64,000 nt of DNA from NCBI GenBank assembly GCA_963731745.1, contig CAVSWT010000010.1, forward strand, positions 1 through 64,000. Direction: 5' to 3'. Below, piece by piece: positions 11,294 through 20,237 of this stretch. The notes beneath the pieces are model-generated. The model did not search any database. It was not told the DNA's origin and saw only the letters and a program-made list of their open reading frames with translations. The position numbers and the translations under genes are program-made. The DNA is from CAVSWT01 sp963731745 (GTDB lineage: Bacteria; Bacteroidota; Ignavibacteria; Ignavibacteriales; Ignavibacteriaceae). How positions within the stretch are numbered: the stretch's first letter is position 1; each line of letters begins with the position of its first letter.

Positions 11294-13170
11294 TTCCTAC
11301 AAATATTAATCATTATCATTTACTAAAAGCAATAAAAGAGATTGATAAGGATGGAATTCCTTCACACCAAGATTCTAGTAAATATGATTTATTATACGAA
11401 CGGAAAAGATATCCCATAAAACTTGTTGTTAGAATTGCTAATGAGTTTGCAAATGGGGATAAGCTTTGGGGTTTTGGTGGTGGTTTAGAAACAAATAGTT
11501 TTATGGAAAGTAAAGGATTTATTATCGTTGGTAAAGATAAAATTCCTGTCGACAATTTTTTCAATGTAAACGAAATTGAATATTATGATAATATAGCTGG
11601 TGAAAGCTATGATAAAAATAATCTATCACATAAAGTATTATTACACTTATTAAAATATTCTTTACGACCCAAAACAAATTATTGGGGAGAACAAGTTACA
11701 CCTTCAGGTTTTATATTTAATGGAAAAAGTCATCCTCTACAAAGAGCATATAGGGAAATGAGAATAAGGCCATATACTTGGGCTAGTATCCAAAGAGAAA
11801 AAGACAAAGAAAAATATATTTATTTTACTGTTGGAGTTATTACTTCTAAAGATCCTAACTCAGGTTCGCAATCTGCTTTAGTTTACAAACTTGATTGTCA
11901 ATCAGAGAGTTATACTAATTTAACCGAAAATCAAATCAATAGATTTTATGAAATTACTAAATCAGAAAAAGTAGATTGGAAGGTTGTCAATTTAAATCAA
12001 CTAACTACTTATACGTGGAACAAATTAATTAAAGAAACAAAATCCTTCTTTGAAAACAATATTCAAATTTACGAAGATGTTATTAAGGAAATTTGGAGCG
12101 GTAAAAAGTTTAGTTTTACTAAACCAAAAAAGGAATTTAAAATATGTAGAATTTGCTGGAATACAAATGGCTGGACAAGTCCGTCAGGAAGACAAGGGAA
12201 AGCCCCAACAGATAGTCACGAAAAAAGATATGGTTTCGGTCATGAAGAATGGCTGTTTGACACAAGTAGAATAATTGATGGTTATCAGTATGGATTTCTT
12301 GAACCAATAAGAAATGTTCAAGAAACTTATAAAGGCAGAAAATTTCAGCTATTTCTATACAGTAGAGATTCACGAAAAAAACAGAATTTTTGGATTGGCC
12401 AATTAAATGATGTTGAGGTTATTAGTAAAGAAGATGCAGCTATTATCATTGATAAATATAAGACTAAAGGATTACTTGATATTATGAAAATTCAACTTGA
12501 AGAGGTTGGCCTGGATGGAAATAAAATAGAGAATGAATATTTAAATGAAAACGATATAATTAATATAAGATTTAGAAAAAATGAAATACAAAATATTTTC
12601 GAAAATCCCATACAAGTTGAAGAAGAGGATAAAAGAATTTCTTCACCACGATATGCTTTATTACCTTGGGATGGTATAAATAACATAGACCCTCCAGAAG
12701 AGGAGGATTATTTTAATACAGGCAACTCCGGTAATGGTAAACTTAAATCAAAAGCAAGAGCAACTCATCACTCAGGCACAAAAGAGATTGAGTTAACACA
12801 TAATCTTATTTCAGATTCATTTCTTGAATATCTAAAAAAGGAAAAAGGTCAAAATAAAGTTAAAAGAGAATGTAGGGTTGTGGGAAATAATAGAATAGAT
12901 ATAGTAGCTAGAGAAGAGGATGGAGATATATTTTATGAAATAAAAACATACCCATTTCTTAAAACTTGCCTTAGATATGCGCTTGGTCAGTTAATAGAAT
13001 ATTCCTGTTACCCTGAAAAAAATAGAGCAAAGAAATTTTATTTAGTATCAGATATTGAAGCTGACGATAAATTTGAGAAGTATATCAAACACCTAAACAA
13101 AAGTTTTAGTTTTAATTTAGGATATATATGTTATAGTATTGATCGAAAGGAAATAACACAACAAATATGA
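11290..13170 (+). CDS. ScoMcrA-like N-terminal domain + PD-(D/E)XK nuclease-like protein
   Basis: This 626-residue cytoplasmic protein starts with a segment (about residues 5-80: HYHLLKAIKEIDKDGIPS, then YPIKLVVRIAN and GGLETNSFMESKGF) matching the ScoMcrA-like N-terminal head domain of modification-dependent restriction enzymes. A central region has ICRICWNTNGW and GFGHEEWLFD, which I cannot assign. The C-terminus (about 500-626) fits a DUF3883/Mrr-like PD-(D/E)XK fold: RIDIVAREEDGDIFYEIKT gives the D and ExK. It is probably a nuclease that senses modified or foreign DNA; this is inference. It sits between hsdS and the hsdM remnant, overlapping both neighbours by four bases, so it belongs to the restriction operon. 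Confidence 0.65.
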   Translation: MIPTNINHYHLLKAIKEIDKDGIPSHQDSSKYDLLYERKRYPIKLVVRIANEFANGDKLWGFGGGLETNSFMESKGFIIVGKDKIPVDNFFNVNEIEYYDNIAGESYDKNNLSHKVLLHLLKYSLRPKTNYWGEQVTPSGFIFNGKSHPLQRAYREMRIRPYTWASIQREKDKEKYIYFTVGVITSKDPNSGSQSALVYKLDCQSESYTNLTENQINRFYEITKSEKVDWKVVNLNQLTTYTWNKLIKETKSFFENNIQIYEDVIKEIWSGKKFSFTKPKKEFKICRICWNTNGWTSPSGRQGKAPTDSHEKRYGFGHEEWLFDTSRIIDGYQYGFLEPIRNVQETYKGRKFQLFLYSRDSRKKQNFWIGQLNDVEVISKEDAAIIIDKYKTKGLLDIMKIQLEEVGLDGNKIENEYLNENDIINIRFRKNEIQNIFENPIQVEEEDKRISSPRYALLPWDGINNIDPPEEEDYFNTGNSGNGKLKSKARATHHSGTKEIELTHNLISDSFLEYLKKEKGQNKVKRECRVVGNNRIDIVAREEDGDIFYEIKTYPFLKTCLRYALGQLIEYSCYPEKNRAKKFYLVSDIEADDKFEKYIKHLNKSFSFNLGYICYSIDRKEITQQI

Positions 13171-13295
13171 CAACTTCATCAATAGTATCAAAAGTTTGGA
13201 ACTACTGTAACATACTTCGTGATGACGGTGTAAGCTACGGTGATTATCTTGAGCAGCTTACTTAATTGTTTTTTAAAATGGTTTACGTGTATTGC
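13167..13295 (+). pseudogene. Decayed 5' end of a first hsdM copy
   Basis: The ATG at 13167 overlaps the stop of the preceding gene (ATGA) and encodes 32 residues (MTTSSIVSKVWNYCNILRDD onward) identical to the start of the second hsdM at 14377, then hits TAA. Weaker base similarity to the second copy continues to about 13,295. Over the shared 32 codons the base differences (about eight) are all at third positions and synonymous. The two copies therefore diverged as working genes before this one was truncated. It is not a simple target duplication. Confidence 0.8.
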
Positions 13296-13331
13296 CGTAA
13301 TAAATTATAAAGAGTATTTTAGATTAAATAA

Positions 13332-13634
13332 ATGAATAGAATTATGAAAAACTTGAATGAAATAAAAAAGCTCCTCGAACAATACAAACCGATGCTAATT
13401 GAGAAATATCATGTTAAAAATATAGGTTTGTTTGGTTCCATAGTAAGAGGCGATGCTACCGAAGTGAGTGATGTTGATATACTTGTTGAATTTGAAAAAC
13501 CAATTGGATTGGACTTTGTTTTACTTGGAGATGAACTTGAGGAAATATTAGGAGTGAAAGTTGATCTCGTTACTCCTAATGCAATAAAACCCCGTATGTT
13601 GAGATTTGTTAAGCAAGATTTAATGTATGTCTAA
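13332..13634 (+). CDS. MNT-type nucleotidyltransferase (MntA-like antitoxin)
   Basis: The protein has 100 residues from ATG 13332; a second ATG at 13344 is possible. The minimal nucleotidyltransferase signature is complete: GLFGSIVRGDATE followed by SDVDILVEF, that is G-S-x(3)-G plus D-x-D. MntA proteins of this type AMPylate and silence HepT (HEPN) toxins. No HEPN partner is encoded next to it: the following gene is a transposase and the preceding sequence is an hsdM remnant. It is therefore an orphan here, probably carried in with the insertion that split the restriction locus. Confidence 0.8.
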   Translation: MNRIMKNLNEIKKLLEQYKPMLIEKYHVKNIGLFGSIVRGDATEVSDVDILVEFEKPIGLDFVLLGDELEEILGVKVDLVTPNAIKPRMLRFVKQDLMYV

Positions 13635-13705
13635 ATGAATTGTGACGCCTTTTAATTCGTGGAGCGGTGAAAACCCAAAATAAACTCATGTTTCAGGCCA
13701 AAAGA

Positions 13706-14357
13706 TTTGGCTAAAGCCGAAAGATTTTATTATTAGTAATCCACGAGCTAAAGCTCATGGCAATTCAAAATTTGAATAGCCACGACTTTTAAGTCGTGGG
13801 ATTTAAAAAACCAAATTCCAAAAGGCTTTAGCCAAATATTTAGGGAAGGAATAAAATGCCATATATAAAAATATGGATACACATTATTTGGTCGACTAAA
13901 AATAGGGAGAGAATAATTACAAAAGAATTAAAGCCTAAATTGATAAAACACATAATTGAAAACGCCAAATCAAAAAATATTTTTATCGATTTTATTAATT
14001 GCGTAGAGGATCATATTCACATGATAATATCATTAGGAAGTGATCAAACAATTAGTAAGGTAGTTCAATTAATGAAGGGAGAATCTTCAAATTGGATAAA
14101 TAAAAATAAATTAGTAAATGGACATTTTGAATGGCAGGATGAATATATTGCTGTTTCAATAGCAGAATCTATTATTAATAGAGTCAGAGATTATATTAAG
14201 AACCAGGAAGAGCATCATAGAAAAAAGAGCTTTGCAGAAGAATATGATGAATTTATAAATAAGTATGGTTTTAATAAATATTCAAAATAATTTGGCTAAA
14301 GCCGGATTTATTTTTTATTTATATCCACGAGCTAAAGCTCGTGGCAATTCAAGATTT
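13706..14357 (+). mobile_element. IS200/REP-type element: transposase between two direct double-hairpin modules
   Basis: A roughly 65-base module lies on each side of the transposase gene in the same orientation, at 13706-13773 and 14291-14357. Each consists of TTTGGCTAAAGCCG, about 20 AT-rich bases, then CCACGAGCTAAAGCTC(A/G)TGG and GCAATTCAA(A/G)ATTT. Further hairpins lie at 13780-13799 (CCACGACTT/AAGTCGTGG) and 13824-13833. The hairpins are what HUH-type single-strand transposases recognise. The right module ends 20 bases before the hsdM start. Confidence 0.65.
13856..14290 (+). CDS. REP-associated / IS200-like tyrosine transposase
   Basis: This 144-residue protein belongs to the Y1 (HUH) transposase superfamily, which cuts and joins single-stranded DNA at hairpins. 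Both hallmarks are visible: the HxH metal motif in VEDHIHMIISL (about residue 57) and a catalytic-position Tyr in INRVRDYIKNQEEHH (about 121). Its length is normal and it is uninterrupted. The ATG at 13856 follows GGGAAGGAATAAA. It is flanked by hairpin modules (see 13706-14357), as expected for RAYT/IS200 systems. Confidence 0.85.
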   Translation: MPYIKIWIHIIWSTKNRERIITKELKPKLIKHIIENAKSKNIFIDFINCVEDHIHMIISLGSDQTISKVVQLMKGESSNWINKNKLVNGHFEWQDEYIAVSIAESIINRVRDYIKNQEEHHRKKSFAEEYDEFINKYGFNKYSK

Positions 14358-14376
14358 AAAAGGAATTTATTTTTGT

Positions 14377-15840
14377 ATGACAACATCTTCAATCGTATCA
14401 AAAGTTTGGAATTACTGTAACATACTTCGTGATGACGGAGTAAGCTACGGAGATTATCTTGAACAGCTTACATATTTGCTGTTCTTAAAAATGGCTTATG
14501 AGTATTCCAAAGCCTCCTTACAACCGGCAAACAATAATAGAAAAGAAATATGACTGGGAATCGCTGCACAGCATAAACGGCGGGACGGAATTGGAAGTCC
14601 ATTACCTTGAGATATTAAATGCACTTGGCAAGAAGAAAGGAATGCTGGGTGAAATATTTTTCAAAGCACAAAATAAAATACAAGACCCGGCAAAACTATA
14701 TAAGCTTGTCCAGCTTATTGATGAAGAAAACTGGCTGACCCTTGAAACAGATGTAAAAGGAGATATTTACGAAGGACTTCTTGAGAAAAATGCTGAAGAT
14801 ACCAAAAGCGGAGCGGGACAATATTTTACTCCGCGTGCATTAATAAAAGCAATGGTGGAATGCATTCAGCCGGAATCATTAAAAACAATTGCAGACCCGG
14901 CATGCGGAACCGGGGGATTCTTTTTAGCAGCTTATAATTTTTTGAGTGAAAAGAAATTAGATAAAGCGGAAAAAGAATTTCTAAAGTTCAAAACATTCAA
15001 AGGATGGGAAATTGTTCCAAGTGCTGCAAGGTTATGTTTAATGAATTTATACCTTCATGGAATAAGCGATATTGATAATACCTCTTCCATATTATAGAGA
15101 AGACAGCTTACTTCAAAAACCATCAGAGAATTTTGATTATGTAATGACAAATCCGCCGTTTGGAAAAAAGAGCAGCATTACAATTACAAATGAAGAAGGA
15201 ATACAAAAAAGAGAATCGCTTACTTATGAACGACAAGATTTTTGGGTTACAACATCAAACAAACAATTAAACTTTGTACAGCATGTCGTTTCAATGCTTA
15301 AAGCAGATGGCAAAGCGGCAGTAGTAGTGCCGGACAATGTTTTATTTGAGGGCGGAGCAGGGGAAACGGTAAGAAAAAATTTACTTCAAAAAACTGATCT
15401 GCATACAATCCTGCGTTTACCAACTGGACTATTTTATGCACAAGGAGTAAAAGCAAATGTAATCTTCTTTGATAACAAACCTGCAAGTAAAAATCCATGG
15501 ACAAAGGAAGTTTGGATTTATGATTTCAGAACCAACCAGCACTTCACTTTAAAAACACAGCAGTTAAAATATGAACATTTAAAAGATTTCATTGAATGCT
15601 ACAATCCTAAAAACAGATTCAAGAGAAAAGAAACAGAATGCTTTAAGAAATTTACCTACGAAGAAATAACTGCAAGAGACAAAACCAATCTTGATATATT
15701 CTGGCTGAAGGATGAAGTCATTAGGCGATATGGACAATCTTCCCGATCCGGATATCTTAGCACTGGAAATAGTTGAAAATCTTGAAGCCGGATTAGAAAG
15801 CTTTAAAGAGATAGTAGATAATTTGAATGGGAAGAAATAA
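14377..15840 (+). pseudogene. hsdM: Type I DNA methyltransferase HsdM, frame-interrupted
   Basis: HsdM methylates adenine in the sites chosen by HsdS. The start is ATG 14377 (MTTSSIVSKVWNYCNILRDD). Methylase motifs are intact: SAM-binding motif I (IADPACGTGGFFLA) after the QYFTPRALIKAM signature, and catalytic motif IV (MTNPPFGKKS). Three breaks split it, each equivalent to one extra base: near 14515 (before PPYNRQ), near 15095 (a TAG after NTSSIL, resuming as REDSLLQ) and near 15718 (resuming as SLGDMDNLPDPD). The natural stop is TAA at 15838. The recovered length of about 485 residues is normal. As read, the locus would not make functional HsdM. Confidence 0.85.
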
Positions 15841-15930
15841 GGATAATATTTGGACTTGGATTTTGCTCCAATAAACTTTTTGAACTTGAAACAACTAGTC
15901 CTGATATAAAAAAGTTTGGATTTCAAAACA

Positions 15931-18029
15931 ATGGATAAACAACAAGCCACTCAATTATTAAGAAAGGTACTCAACAATCCCGCCGCAGAATTCAGAGATG
16001 GGCAATGGGAAGCGATTGACTCGGTAGCAAACGGAAATAAAAAACTTCTTTTAGTGCAGCGCACCGGCTGGGGAAAAAGCATTGTATATTTTCTTTCAAC
16101 TAAAATACTAAGAGAAAGAGGAAACGGAATAACACTTATAATTTCTCCTTTGCTGGCTTTAATGCGTAATCAGCTTGAAGCAGCAAAACTAATTGGAATA
16201 ACCGCAGAGACAATAAATTCAAGCAACACAAGCGAATGGAATGGAGTAGTTCAGAAAATTCGTTCTGATAAAGTTGATGCCTTATTAATTTCACCGGAAA
16301 GACTTGCCAATGAAAATTTTATTGAAGATGTAATAATTCCTTTGTCGGATAAAATCGGTTTGTTTGTAGTTGATGAAGCACATTGCATTTCGGATTGGGG
16401 CCATGATTTCAGGCCGGATTACAGGCGAATAATTAATGTTTTAAGAAACGTTCCGGCAAATATGCCCGTGCTTGCTACAACAGCCACGGCTAACGATCGT
16501 GTGGTAAAAGATATTAAAGATCAATTGATAAATCTTGAAATAAGAAGAGGCAATCTTTCGCGTAAAAGTCTTTACCTGCAAAACATATCTTTACCTGATC
16601 AGGCTCAAAGGCTGGCATGGCTTGCTGAAAATTTGCCCCGGATTCCGGGCACAGGTATAATTTATACATTAACAAAACGGGATGCAGAAACTGTTGCCAA
16701 CTGGTTAAAACAAAATAATATTACTGCAGAGGCATATTACTCTGATGTAGAACATGATGATTTTGATGACGCAAATGCTTACCGTATTGCAGCTGGAAGA
16801 ATAAGCTATTGAAAAATGAAATAAAAGCATTAGTGGCTACATCAGCATTAGGAATGGGATATGATAAACCGGATTTAGGATTTGTTATTCATTATCAGGC
16901 ACCGGGAAATGTTGTTTCTTATTATCAGCAGGTCGGAAGAGCAGGTAGAGCAATTGACAAGGCGTATGGAATTCTTTTAACGGGAAAAGAAGATGCGGAG
17001 ATACATGAATTTTTTAGAAGAACAGCTTTTCCTTCCGAGCAGGATATAAACAAAATACTTGATTTACTAAATCAATCCGATGGTTTAACCGTAAGAGATA
17101 TAGAAGAAAAATTAAATTATTCGTATGGAAGTATCGAGAAAGTATTAAAACTATTATCTGTTGAAAACCCTGCACCTGTTATTAAAGTAAAGAATAAATA
17201 TTTTCGGACTTTAATTCCATTTAAAATGGATAATGATCGAATTGAATTCCTTACAAATAGAAGAATAGCTGAATGGGAAGAGATGCAGGTTTATGTTAAT
17301 CATAATGAATGCTTAATGAAATTTCTCAGAAAATCATTGGATGATCCGGATCCGTCCAATTGCAATAATTGCCAGAACTGTATCCATGATTTGAAGCTTC
17401 CTGTAACGACAAATAGTAATCTTATAAATGCAGCTATGAGGTTTATTAAACAAAGCGAGATGCCGTTAGTTTTAAAAAAGCAAGTTGCAAAAGATTCTTT
17501 TCCTGTTTATGGATTTAGTGGAAACATACCGGTTAATTTGAGGGGCGAAGAAGGCAGAATACTAGCACGCTGGGGTGATGCAGGATGGGGTTATAAAGTG
17601 AGAGAATGCAAAATCAATAATCACTTTTCAGACGAACTGGTTGATGCTTTAGCTGAGATGATAATAGACAGATGGAAACCTGAACCCAAACCCGGATGGA
17701 TAACTTGTGTGCCTTCATTAAACCATACAGAGCTTGTTCCGGATTTTGCGCGAAGATTAGCAGATAAGCTTGGAATACCTTTTTTCAATTCTGTAAAAAA
17801 AGTTAAAAATAACTCACAGCAAAAATTGATGCAGAATCGTTTTTATCAATGTAATAATCTTGACGGTGTGTTTGAAATTGAAAGTAATATTTCGAATGCC
17901 CCTGTATTATTAGTTGATGATATTGTAGATTCGGGTTGGACTTTAACCATTATTTCTTCATTATTAATAAAAGCAGGTTCAGGGAAGGTTTTCCCTGTTG
18001 CGCTTGCTTCAACAACATCAGGAAATTAG
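15931..18029 (+). CDS. RecQ-like helicase fused to phosphoribosyltransferase domain (one frame break)
   Basis: The start is ATG 15931 (MDKQQATQLL) rather than a TTG at 15916. The SF2 helicase core has Walker A variant RTGWGKSIV, DEAH (VDEAHCISDWGHDFRP), TTATAND and motif VI QQVGRAGRA. A RecQ-type zinc cluster follows (NCNNCQNC). The last 150 residues form a PRTase domain with the PRPP loop VLLVDDIVDSGWTL, as in ComF-type proteins. The frame breaks at a TGA at 16810-16812; skipping two bases resumes as KNEIKALVATSALGMG. Free-standing RecQ-PRTase genes beside dprA recur in restriction and defence loci, so a role with the DprA protein three bases downstream is likely. Total length is about 699 residues. 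Confidence 0.75.
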
Positions 18030-18032
18030 TAA

Positions 18033-19310
18033 ATGGAAACTTTGGATATTGAGAAACAATCAATAGTATTGCTTACATCTTATTTTAAAAAACCAGGTAA
18101 TGGAGATGTTAGTCCGCTTACCCCAACCGAATGGAAAATATTTGCGGGCTGGCTTAGAGATAGAGGATATACACCCGGCAGCTTATTATCAGAAGATGGT
18201 GAGAACATTATAGAAAGCTGGAAAGACAATAAAATTGCTAATGAAAGACTAATTGCACTTCTTAAACGGGGTGCACAAATGAGCATGCTATTGGAAAAAT
18301 GGAGCAGAGCAGGTATATGGATTTTAACAAGGGGTGATTCAGAATATCCCCAAACACTTAAAAGTAAATTGGGACAATTATCTCCTCCTGTATTATTTGG
18401 CTCAGGCAATAAGAATTTACTCAACTCTGATGGAATAGCTGTAGTTGGCTCCCGGAATATTTCTGATGATGATTTGAAATACTCAAAAGAGATTGGCAAA
18501 AGCATTTCTGAAAACAATATAAATTTAATTTCCGGTGGTGCAAAAGGAGTAGATGTTACAGCCATGTTAGGAGCACTAGAAAATAATGGTAATGCAATAG
18601 GGGTTCTATCTGACGGTTTATTTCAAAAATCAATCTCGCAGACTTTTCGAAAATATTTAAGTGAAGGGAACCTGGCATTTGTTTCTCCTTATTATCCTGA
18701 TGCCGGATTTAATGTTGGAAACGCAATGGGCCGGAATAAGTATATTTATTGCCTCTCTATAGCTGCAATAGTTGTTCATTCAGGATTGAAGGGCGGTACA
18801 TGGACAGGAGCGAATGAAAACTTAAAGAAAAAATGGGTGCCTTTATATGTAAAAGAAAACAATGATAAAGAATCAGGAAATATATTGCTAATAAAGAACG
18901 GAGGAATTGTTATAAAGGATGATGCAGTATTAAATGACCTGATTAGTAATGTAATCAACAAAAATGCATTTGCATTTGATGATTTTAGGATAACAACAAT
19001 TCACGAACCACGTATTGATATGCAGGCTGATTCAAGGAAAAATCCAACGCCTGAAGAAAAAGAAAGACCATCTTTTGAATCAATTACCGGTAAAAGCTTT
19101 TATGAATTCTTTATATTAAAGTTAATGGATTTATTAAAAGGTAAAGAGGTTAAACAAAATGAATTAAAAGAAAAATTTGATTTAAGCCAAACACAACTTG
19201 GCGAATGGCTGAAGAGGGCTGAAAAAGAAGGTGTCATTCAGAAGTTAACTAAACCGGTAAGGTATAAATTAGTAGTTAAACAGAAATCGCAAACCGATTT
19301 ATTCGGTTGA
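18033..19310 (+). CDS. DprA/Smf-like DNA-processing protein
   Basis: This 425-residue protein has a Rossmann-fold DprA core: GIAVVGSRN (about residue 135), the nucleotide/DNA-binding LISGGAKGVDVTA (about 165), then GGTWTGANENLKK. A long N-terminal helical extension (1-90) precedes it, and a C-terminal winged helix (about 350-415: ELKEKFDLSQTQLGEWLKRA) follows. Housekeeping DprA loads RecA on transforming DNA. Here the tight coupling to recQ-PRTase (3-base gap) and its place in a restriction island suggest a defence variant instead; that is inference. The gene is intact. Confidence 0.8.
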   Translation: METLDIEKQSIVLLTSYFKKPGNGDVSPLTPTEWKIFAGWLRDRGYTPGSLLSEDGENIIESWKDNKIANERLIALLKRGAQMSMLLEKWSRAGIWILTRGDSEYPQTLKSKLGQLSPPVLFGSGNKNLLNSDGIAVVGSRNISDDDLKYSKEIGKSISENNINLISGGAKGVDVTAMLGALENNGNAIGVLSDGLFQKSISQTFRKYLSEGNLAFVSPYYPDAGFNVGNAMGRNKYIYCLSIAAIVVHSGLKGGTWTGANENLKKKWVPLYVKENNDKESGNILLIKNGGIVIKDDAVLNDLISNVINKNAFAFDDFRITTIHEPRIDMQADSRKNPTPEEKERPSFESITGKSFYEFFILKLMDLLKGKEVKQNELKEKFDLSQTQLGEWLKRAEKEGVIQKLTKPVRYKLVVKQKSQTDLFG

Positions 19311-19715
19311 GAAATATCATCTATATAAAAAACCACGAATAAAAAAAATTAGTAAATCTCATAAAATAGAATCACTTTGCGAAAAGTAATTTTCAACAGA
19401 TTGCTTCACTTTGTTCGCGATGACAAGGCTGTTTTAAATATTGTCAAACTAAACTTGTCGAAGTTTAAATTAATTCTAAGAATGTCATACTTTGATAGTC
19501 CGCCGGGGTGGACAGTGTGACAGTAAAATTAATTCTGCAACGCGCACGGTAGTAGAGGTTCATAACAGCCTGGGTTAATTCTCACAATTCAAAAAGACTG
19601 TAAACTTTCTCTTCAAAAAAGAGAACTATAATAAAATTATGTAACATTTTTTTGGAATTATGCAACGGCACATATATTGACAATCGTCAACTATTGTTAT
19701 AAGTTTAGCGCAAAT
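19311..19715. other. Intergenic region: repeat fragments and copper-gene promoter
   Basis: There is no gene. Degenerate pieces of the palindromic repeats (TTCGCGATGACA, CTTGTCGAAGTTT, GTCATACTTTGATAG) occupy about 19,400-19,520. The last 80 bases are AT-rich and carry the motif TTATGTAAC at 19,637-19,645 with a TATATTG-like -7 element at 19,673. This is the likely promoter for the metal-resistance genes that follow. Confidence 0.5.
19637..19679 (+). promoter_or_regulatory. Shared TTATGTAAC motif, first copy
   Basis: TTATGTAAC lies about 36 bases upstream of a TATATTG box and 71 bases before the ATG at 19,716. Closely similar sites lie at 28,955-28,963 (TTATGTTAC) and 29,698-29,706 (TTATGTAAC), each upstream of a Met-rich gene. 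The recurrence at three copper-linked units suggests a common regulator. The sites were spotted by eye only. Confidence 0.4.
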
Positions 19716-20129
19716 ATGATTCGTAAAATTTTAATATCAACTATAGTTTTAGTCTTTTTTGTTTCCACAACAGGATTGCCATTGACTATTCATTTATGTT
19801 CAATGAGTAAAACTGAAATGGCGACTTGCAAGATGCATTCAAAATGTATGCATTGTGAAAATGTAGAGCACTCAAAATATTCCGGTTCGAAAATTGGGAA
19901 AGATGACTGCTGCAAAACTGAATTTAAATACGAAGCTATTGGCGATAAATTTTTACAAATCAATTCTCAAAAAGATTTCCAAGTTCAAAATTTCATTGCA
20001 CATTTAGTCTTAAACTTAACAGAACAAACTAATCAAAGAGAAGTTAATTATGATTTATTTACCGGGACTTCTCCTCCGCAATTAATAGACAATCACCTCT
20101 ATCTCAACAATTCTATCCTATTGATTTGA
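19716..20129 (+). CDS. HYC_CC_PP-type secreted Cys-rich protein
   Basis: The start is ATG 19716 (MIRKILISTIVLVFF); an upstream TTG at 19,677 is less likely because the signal peptide begins here. The 137-residue protein has an N-terminal hydrophobic signal, then TIHLCSMSKTEMATC and CMHCENVEH. A CC pair follows in KDDCCKTEF, and a PP near the end in TSPPQLIDNHL. This HxC...CC...PP pattern is that of the small HYC_CC_PP family found beside copper efflux genes in Bacteroidota. Its exact role is unknown; metal binding by the Cys/His/Met residues is inferred. It opens the cus-like cluster. Confidence 0.75.
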   Translation: MIRKILISTIVLVFFVSTTGLPLTIHLCSMSKTEMATCKMHSKCMHCENVEHSKYSGSKIGKDDCCKTEFKYEAIGDKFLQINSQKDFQVQNFIAHLVLNLTEQTNQREVNYDLFTGTSPPQLIDNHLYLNNSILLI

Positions 20130-20228
20130 TCCTCAATATCTTTTTGGTGCTTTAGGGTTTTTCTGTCCATGAAAAATCTTATTGCAGCGTTTCATTATTT
20201 CAATAAATAACAAAGATATGATTGAGGA
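20130..20228. repeat. Widely spaced inverted repeat between HYC_CC_PP gene and tolC-like gene
   Basis: TCCTCAATATCTTT (20130-20143) is matched in reverse by AAAGATATGATTGAGGA (20212-20228), with three extra bases in the right arm and about 68 bases between the arms. The left arm begins right at the end of the upstream gene, and the right arm ends 9 bases before the tolC-like ATG, covering its ribosome binding region. It could fold in the mRNA and tune expression of the pump. Confidence 0.45.
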
Positions 20229-20237
20229 TATTTAATC

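Noticed and set aside
13635..13705. Search for a HEPN toxin gene next to the MNT gene
   Set aside because: Too short and full of stops in all frames.
16810..16812. Programmed frameshift in recQ
   Set aside because: No slippery heptamer or stem-loop seen at the site, and many unrelated genes in the window show similar breaks, so decay or sequence error is more likely.
18080..18565. 161-residue minus-strand open frame
   Set aside because: It is antisense to dprA; no motif or ribosome binding site.
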